Assembly (NCBI GenBank): GCA_023398855.1
Contig: JAEWRS010000519.1
Coordinates: 1-9,123 of the forward strand
Direction: 5' to 3'
Source: Bacillota bacterium
Lineage (GTDB): Bacteria > Bacillota > Clostridia > Lachnospirales > Lachnospiraceae
DNA length: 9,123 nucleotides
Under the pieces are notes generated by a model. The model worked only from the letters and a program-made list of their open reading frames with translations. It searched no databases and was not told where the DNA came from. Below, in pieces: positions 7,458 to 9,123 of the stretch. Both the position numbers and the translations under genes were made by a program. Within the stretch, counting starts at the first letter, position 1. Each line of letters begins with the position of its first letter.

Positions 7458-7946
7458 ATGGAAAAGAAATTTCTATGCGTTATGGCTGGATATGATGACA
7501 ATACCGAACAACATCTTGCTACCTTACAAAATAGGCTATATGGACAAGGCTTCATTGGTACACATACTAAAGATCTTCCACAACATATAACATTAGGGAC
7601 ATTTCCGGTAATAGAAGAAACTGAACTTATTAAATTGGTGACACGAGTTTCTAAGGAAATCAGACCGTTTGACATTACTTTTAATCATATTGGAATATTT
7701 GGCGGTTCAAGGGTACTGTTTGCTGCACCGGATCCTAATAATAATCTTTTCAATTTAAAGGAAAAATTTGGCGATAGCTTTAATTGGACTCCCCATACAA
7801 CTATGTTGATAGATAAACCAGAAGTAATATATGCCGCATTACCGATTTTGGCAGAAAGTTTTAAATCTTTTCAAGGTTCTGTACAAAACATTCATTTATA
7901 TGAATTCTGGCCAACTCGTCATATTTTGTCTAAGGTATTTAAATAA
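7458..7946 (+). CDS. 2H phosphoesterase superfamily protein (2'-5' RNA ligase-like)
   Basis: This 162-residue protein carries the two H-x-T signatures that define the 2H phosphoesterase fold: HIT at residues 43-45 in PQHITLGTF and HTT at 113-115 in TPHTTMLI. These enzymes act on 2',3'-cyclic or 2'-5'-linked RNA ends, or on ADP-ribose 1'',2''-cyclic phosphate; the natural substrate here is unknown. The FNHIGIFGGSRVLFAAP segment is the usual strand pair between the two motifs. Length is typical of short family members. ATG at 7458 is preceded by AGAGG about 7 bases upstream. There is no signal peptide. It follows the truncated GNAT gene by 96 bases on the same strand, and the spacer holds no clear terminator. 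The two are not an obvious functional pair. The gene looks intact. Confidence 0.88.
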   Translation: MEKKFLCVMAGYDDNTEQHLATLQNRLYGQGFIGTHTKDLPQHITLGTFPVIEETELIKLVTRVSKEIRPFDITFNHIGIFGGSRVLFAAPDPNNNLFNLKEKFGDSFNWTPHTTMLIDKPEVIYAALPILAESFKSFQGSVQNIHLYEFWPTRHILSKVFK

Positions 7947-8009
7947 TAGAATCATGCAAAAAAAAACTGATATTAGTTGGAGAAAAAAGGCGGAATATTA
8001 GTGCTTAAA

Positions 8010-8054
8010 GGAGATGGGATAAAAGCTGCTTTAGCTCCATAGGCGTTTTCTTTT
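8010..8054 (+). terminator. Weak terminator-like hairpin
   Basis: GGAG (8010-8013) can pair with CTCC (8035-8038), with AAAG/CTTT stacked inside, and a T-rich stretch follows (8045-8054). It lies about 65 bases after the 2H phosphoesterase stop. The stem is short and interrupted, so this is only a candidate. The stretch from 7947 to 8105 holds no other recognisable gene. Confidence 0.25.
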
Positions 8055-8105
8055 GCATATAATAATTTTTCTGCAAATTGTTCATACTACCATGGAGGTG
8101 ATAAT

Positions 8106-8261
8106 ATGGAGAAATGCAAGAAAGACCAAAAGCCTAATAAAGACCGGGCAGAGGAAGTCAATACTTTCAATAACCATTGGGGAACGGGGCATTTCCTGGG
8201 ACCGAATACGCTTAGGCATGAAGAAAACAGAGAAGCTTACGAGGAAGAGGACAGCGAATAG
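8106..8261 (+). CDS. Small hydrophilic hypothetical protein
   Basis: A 51-residue ORF begins at ATG 8106, preceded by GGAGGTGATAAT, close to the ideal anti-16S complement at normal spacing. The product begins MEKCKKDQKPNKDR, has a central aromatic/Gly/His patch (NNHWGTGHFLGPN) and ends in an acidic stretch (REAYEEEDSE). There is no membrane segment or signal. A TATAAT lies at 8058-8063 without a convincing -35. The antisense strand has a 69-codon ORF that looks like a membrane protein, but it lacks a ribosome binding site, so I favour this strand. I recognise no family. The ribosome binding site is the main evidence that it is real. Confidence 0.65.
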   Translation: MEKCKKDQKPNKDRAEEVNTFNNHWGTGHFLGPNTLRHEENREAYEEEDSE

Positions 8262-8358
8262 CTGCCTTTTCTTTTTCATAAAGGTGGTCAAGTCCGTCTC
8301 TTCTTTAATACCTGAAACTAAGGATTTCGAAATAGCAGCCTACTTTTTAGTGCAATTT

Positions 8359-8409
8359 CAAAATAACAAAGACCCTGGCATATACAAGGGTTTCTTGTAT
8401 ATACTAGGG
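8359..8409 (-). terminator. Rho-independent terminator of tRNA-Leu
   Basis: ATATACAAG (8380-8388) and CTTGTATAT (8394-8402) pair perfectly around a 5-base loop. After one mismatch the stem continues with CCCTGG (8373-8378) and its G-U-containing complement (8404-8409). On the minus strand the hairpin is followed by TCTTTGTTATTTT. It begins 12 bases after the tRNA 3' end. Confidence 0.75.
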
Positions 8410-8420
8410 CCTTTAAGCAA

Positions 8421-8500
8421 TGCGGGTAACAGGACTTGAACCTGCACGGTCTCCCACCAGAACCTAAATCTGCCGCGTCTGCCAATACCGCCATACCCGC
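8421..8500 (-). tRNA. tRNA-Leu (anticodon UAG)
   Basis: The 80-nt minus-strand sequence folds as a tRNA. The acceptor stem GCGGGTA/TACCCGC has 7 bp with discriminator A73. The D arm GCG/CGC has GG in its loop, and the T arm GCAGG-TTCAAGT-CCTGT is normal. The anticodon loop TTTAGGT has TAG at positions 34-36, decoding CUN leucine codons, and G37. The 11-base variable arm fits a class II Leu tRNA. In this fold the outermost anticodon-stem pair (27-43) is G-G. CCA is not encoded. It is transcribed away from the rRNA operon, from its own promoter. Confidence 0.93.
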
Positions 8501-8514
8501 TGACGACAACATTG

Positions 8515-8543
8515 ATGATACCATTTGAGGGGAGAAATGTCAA
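8515..8543 (-). promoter_or_regulatory. Sigma-A promoter of tRNA-Leu
   Basis: On the minus strand, TTGACA (8543-8538), a 17-base spacer and TATCAT (8520-8515) form a near-consensus promoter. It places the transcript start about 7 bases from the -10 and roughly 8 bases before the mature tRNA 5' end at 8500. Confidence 0.85.
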
Positions 8544-8914
8544 GAAAAAGGAAGCATTTTTACTTGCAGTTTTCAAATAAAGGTCTTGAGATCAACTGTA
8601 GTAAATATAGATGAAATCCTCCCTTTCTAAATATAATATAAGAACAAAAAAGAATCTTCTTTTAGTTGATGAACGTTTTAATACTCATTTCTTCCTAATG
8701 TATGGGAAGCAAATGATATTGGTCTGAAGCCTGTAACTGCAGAATAGCTTTCGGGGAAATGATCTGTTTATCCATTGGAAATGTATAGGGGCCTGGCATC
8801 AGTGTTATAATTTAAGAAGAAAGAAAAATTCATGGATTTATGACAAGTAAATGATACATGAATCTTTTCACATAGGCCACCAAAACATTAATTTCAAAAT
8901 ATGCAAAATATTTG
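8544..8914. other. Intergenic region between divergent tRNA-Leu and rRNA operon
   Basis: No convincing gene is present in these 371 bases. Visible elements are an extended -10 (TGTTATAAT, 8803-8811, plus strand) without a good -35. A nested stem-loop at 8828-8863 has ATTCATG/CATGAAT outside and ATTTA/TAAAT inside, around a 7-base loop. An A/T-tract segment at 8882-8913 could serve as an UP element for the rRNA promoter P1. Confidence 0.55.
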
Positions 8915-8943
8915 TTGACTTTTGTCGTTATCTTTGATAAGAT
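8915..8943 (+). promoter_or_regulatory. rRNA operon promoter P1
   Basis: TTGACT (8915-8920), a 17-base spacer and TAAGAT (8938-8943) form a strong sigma-A promoter. A/T tracts lie directly upstream. It is the first of two tandem promoters, the arrangement normal for rRNA operons. Confidence 0.8.
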
Positions 8944-9123
8944 ATAACTCGCCGCTGAAAAAGGCGGCAAAACTTCTTCTAAAAACACATCGATGAGCGA
9001 TGAAAAAGTTTTGAAGAAAATGGAAAAAATGGTTGACAAAAACAGACGGCCATGATATCCTATAAAAGGTGCTGCTGCGACAGTAACACACAAAAAGCAC
9101 TTTGAAAACTGAAGATTGAACAG
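8944..9123 (+). other. rRNA operon leader with boxA, upstream of 16S rRNA
   Basis: The leader holds a GC stem-loop GCCGC (8951-8955)/GCGGC (8964-8968). A second structure follows: AAAACTT (8969-8975)/AAGTTTT (9006-9012) enclosing CATCG (8988-8992)/CGATG (8998-9002). After the second promoter, GCACTTTGAAAACT (about 9097-9110) matches the Bacillus/Clostridia boxA antitermination site that precedes 16S rRNA, and the stretch TTTGAAAACTGAA is typical of Firmicutes pre-16S leaders. The mature 16S start is not in the window. Confidence 0.75.
9033..9061 (+). promoter_or_regulatory. rRNA operon promoter P2
   Basis: TTGACA (9033-9038), a 17-base spacer and TATCCT (9056-9061) form the second tandem promoter, 118 bases after P1. 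A-tracts at about 9003-9030 precede it. Predicted transcripts would start near 9068 and run through boxA into 16S rRNA. Confidence 0.82.

Noticed and set aside
7458..7946. 2H phosphoesterase as part of the restriction/defence cassette
   Set aside because: It is on the opposite strand, 3.6 kb away across an IS and pseudogenes, with no shared regulation visible. 2H proteins are also common outside defence loci.
8082..8291. 69-codon minus-strand ORF with a signal-peptide-like N terminus
   Set aside because: It is antisense to the 51-residue ORF, has no ribosome binding site, and its hydrophobic character is expected from the complement of a Lys/Glu-rich coding strand.
8611..8727. 38-codon plus-strand ORF in the tRNA/rRNA intergenic region
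   Set aside because: No ribosome binding site, no recognisable motif, and the length is expected by chance in AT-rich DNA.

Overview
The window reads as chromosomal DNA of a low-GC Gram-positive bacterium, probably a Clostridia/Lachnospiraceae-type organism. The evidence is AT-rich coding sequence, strong AGGAGG-type ribosome binding sites, a tRNA-Leu without an encoded CCA end, and, at the right edge, the promoters and leader of an rRNA operon with a Bacillus/Clostridia-type boxA. The genus is an inference.

Layout from left to right. Positions 1-66 look like the edge of something cut off by the window, possibly an insertion sequence end. A DUF1697 gene follows on the minus strand (67-636). 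Next comes a two-gene minus-strand unit: a large DUF262/DUF1524/DUF4268 protein of the GmrSD-like modification-dependent restriction class (1285-3825), then a 112-residue helical partner (921-1259) starting at TTG 25 bases after its stop. Upstream of the restriction gene is gene debris: a DUF6933-like pseudogene with in-frame stops (3900-4073) and the C-terminal fragment of a DUF429 gene (4076-4367).

An IS21-family element fills about 4368-6902. Its istB is intact. Its istA carries two separate lesions, a one-base deletion near 6540 and a nonsense codon at 5351-5353. Each end carries three copies of a GAGCC...TCCG motif spaced 22-23 bp. No target duplication is visible, and both flanking genes are cut: DUF429 has lost its N-terminal part and the GNAT acetyltransferase on the right has lost its start. 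This fits insertion plus adjacent deletion.

To the right are a 2H phosphoesterase (2'-5' RNA ligase-like) gene (7458-7946), a 51-residue ORF with a near-perfect ribosome binding site (8106-8261), and a tRNA-Leu(UAG) on the minus strand with its own consensus promoter and terminator. The window ends in an rRNA operon leader on the plus strand with two tandem sigma-A promoters; the 16S gene should begin just beyond position 9123.

The genes mostly do not form one pathway. The region looks like an accessory patch beside a tRNA/rRNA locus: a likely anti-phage restriction cassette, a dead or trans-dependent IS, and decaying genes. The best candidate for a less-described system is the restriction protein with its small partner, but its core belongs to a known family.
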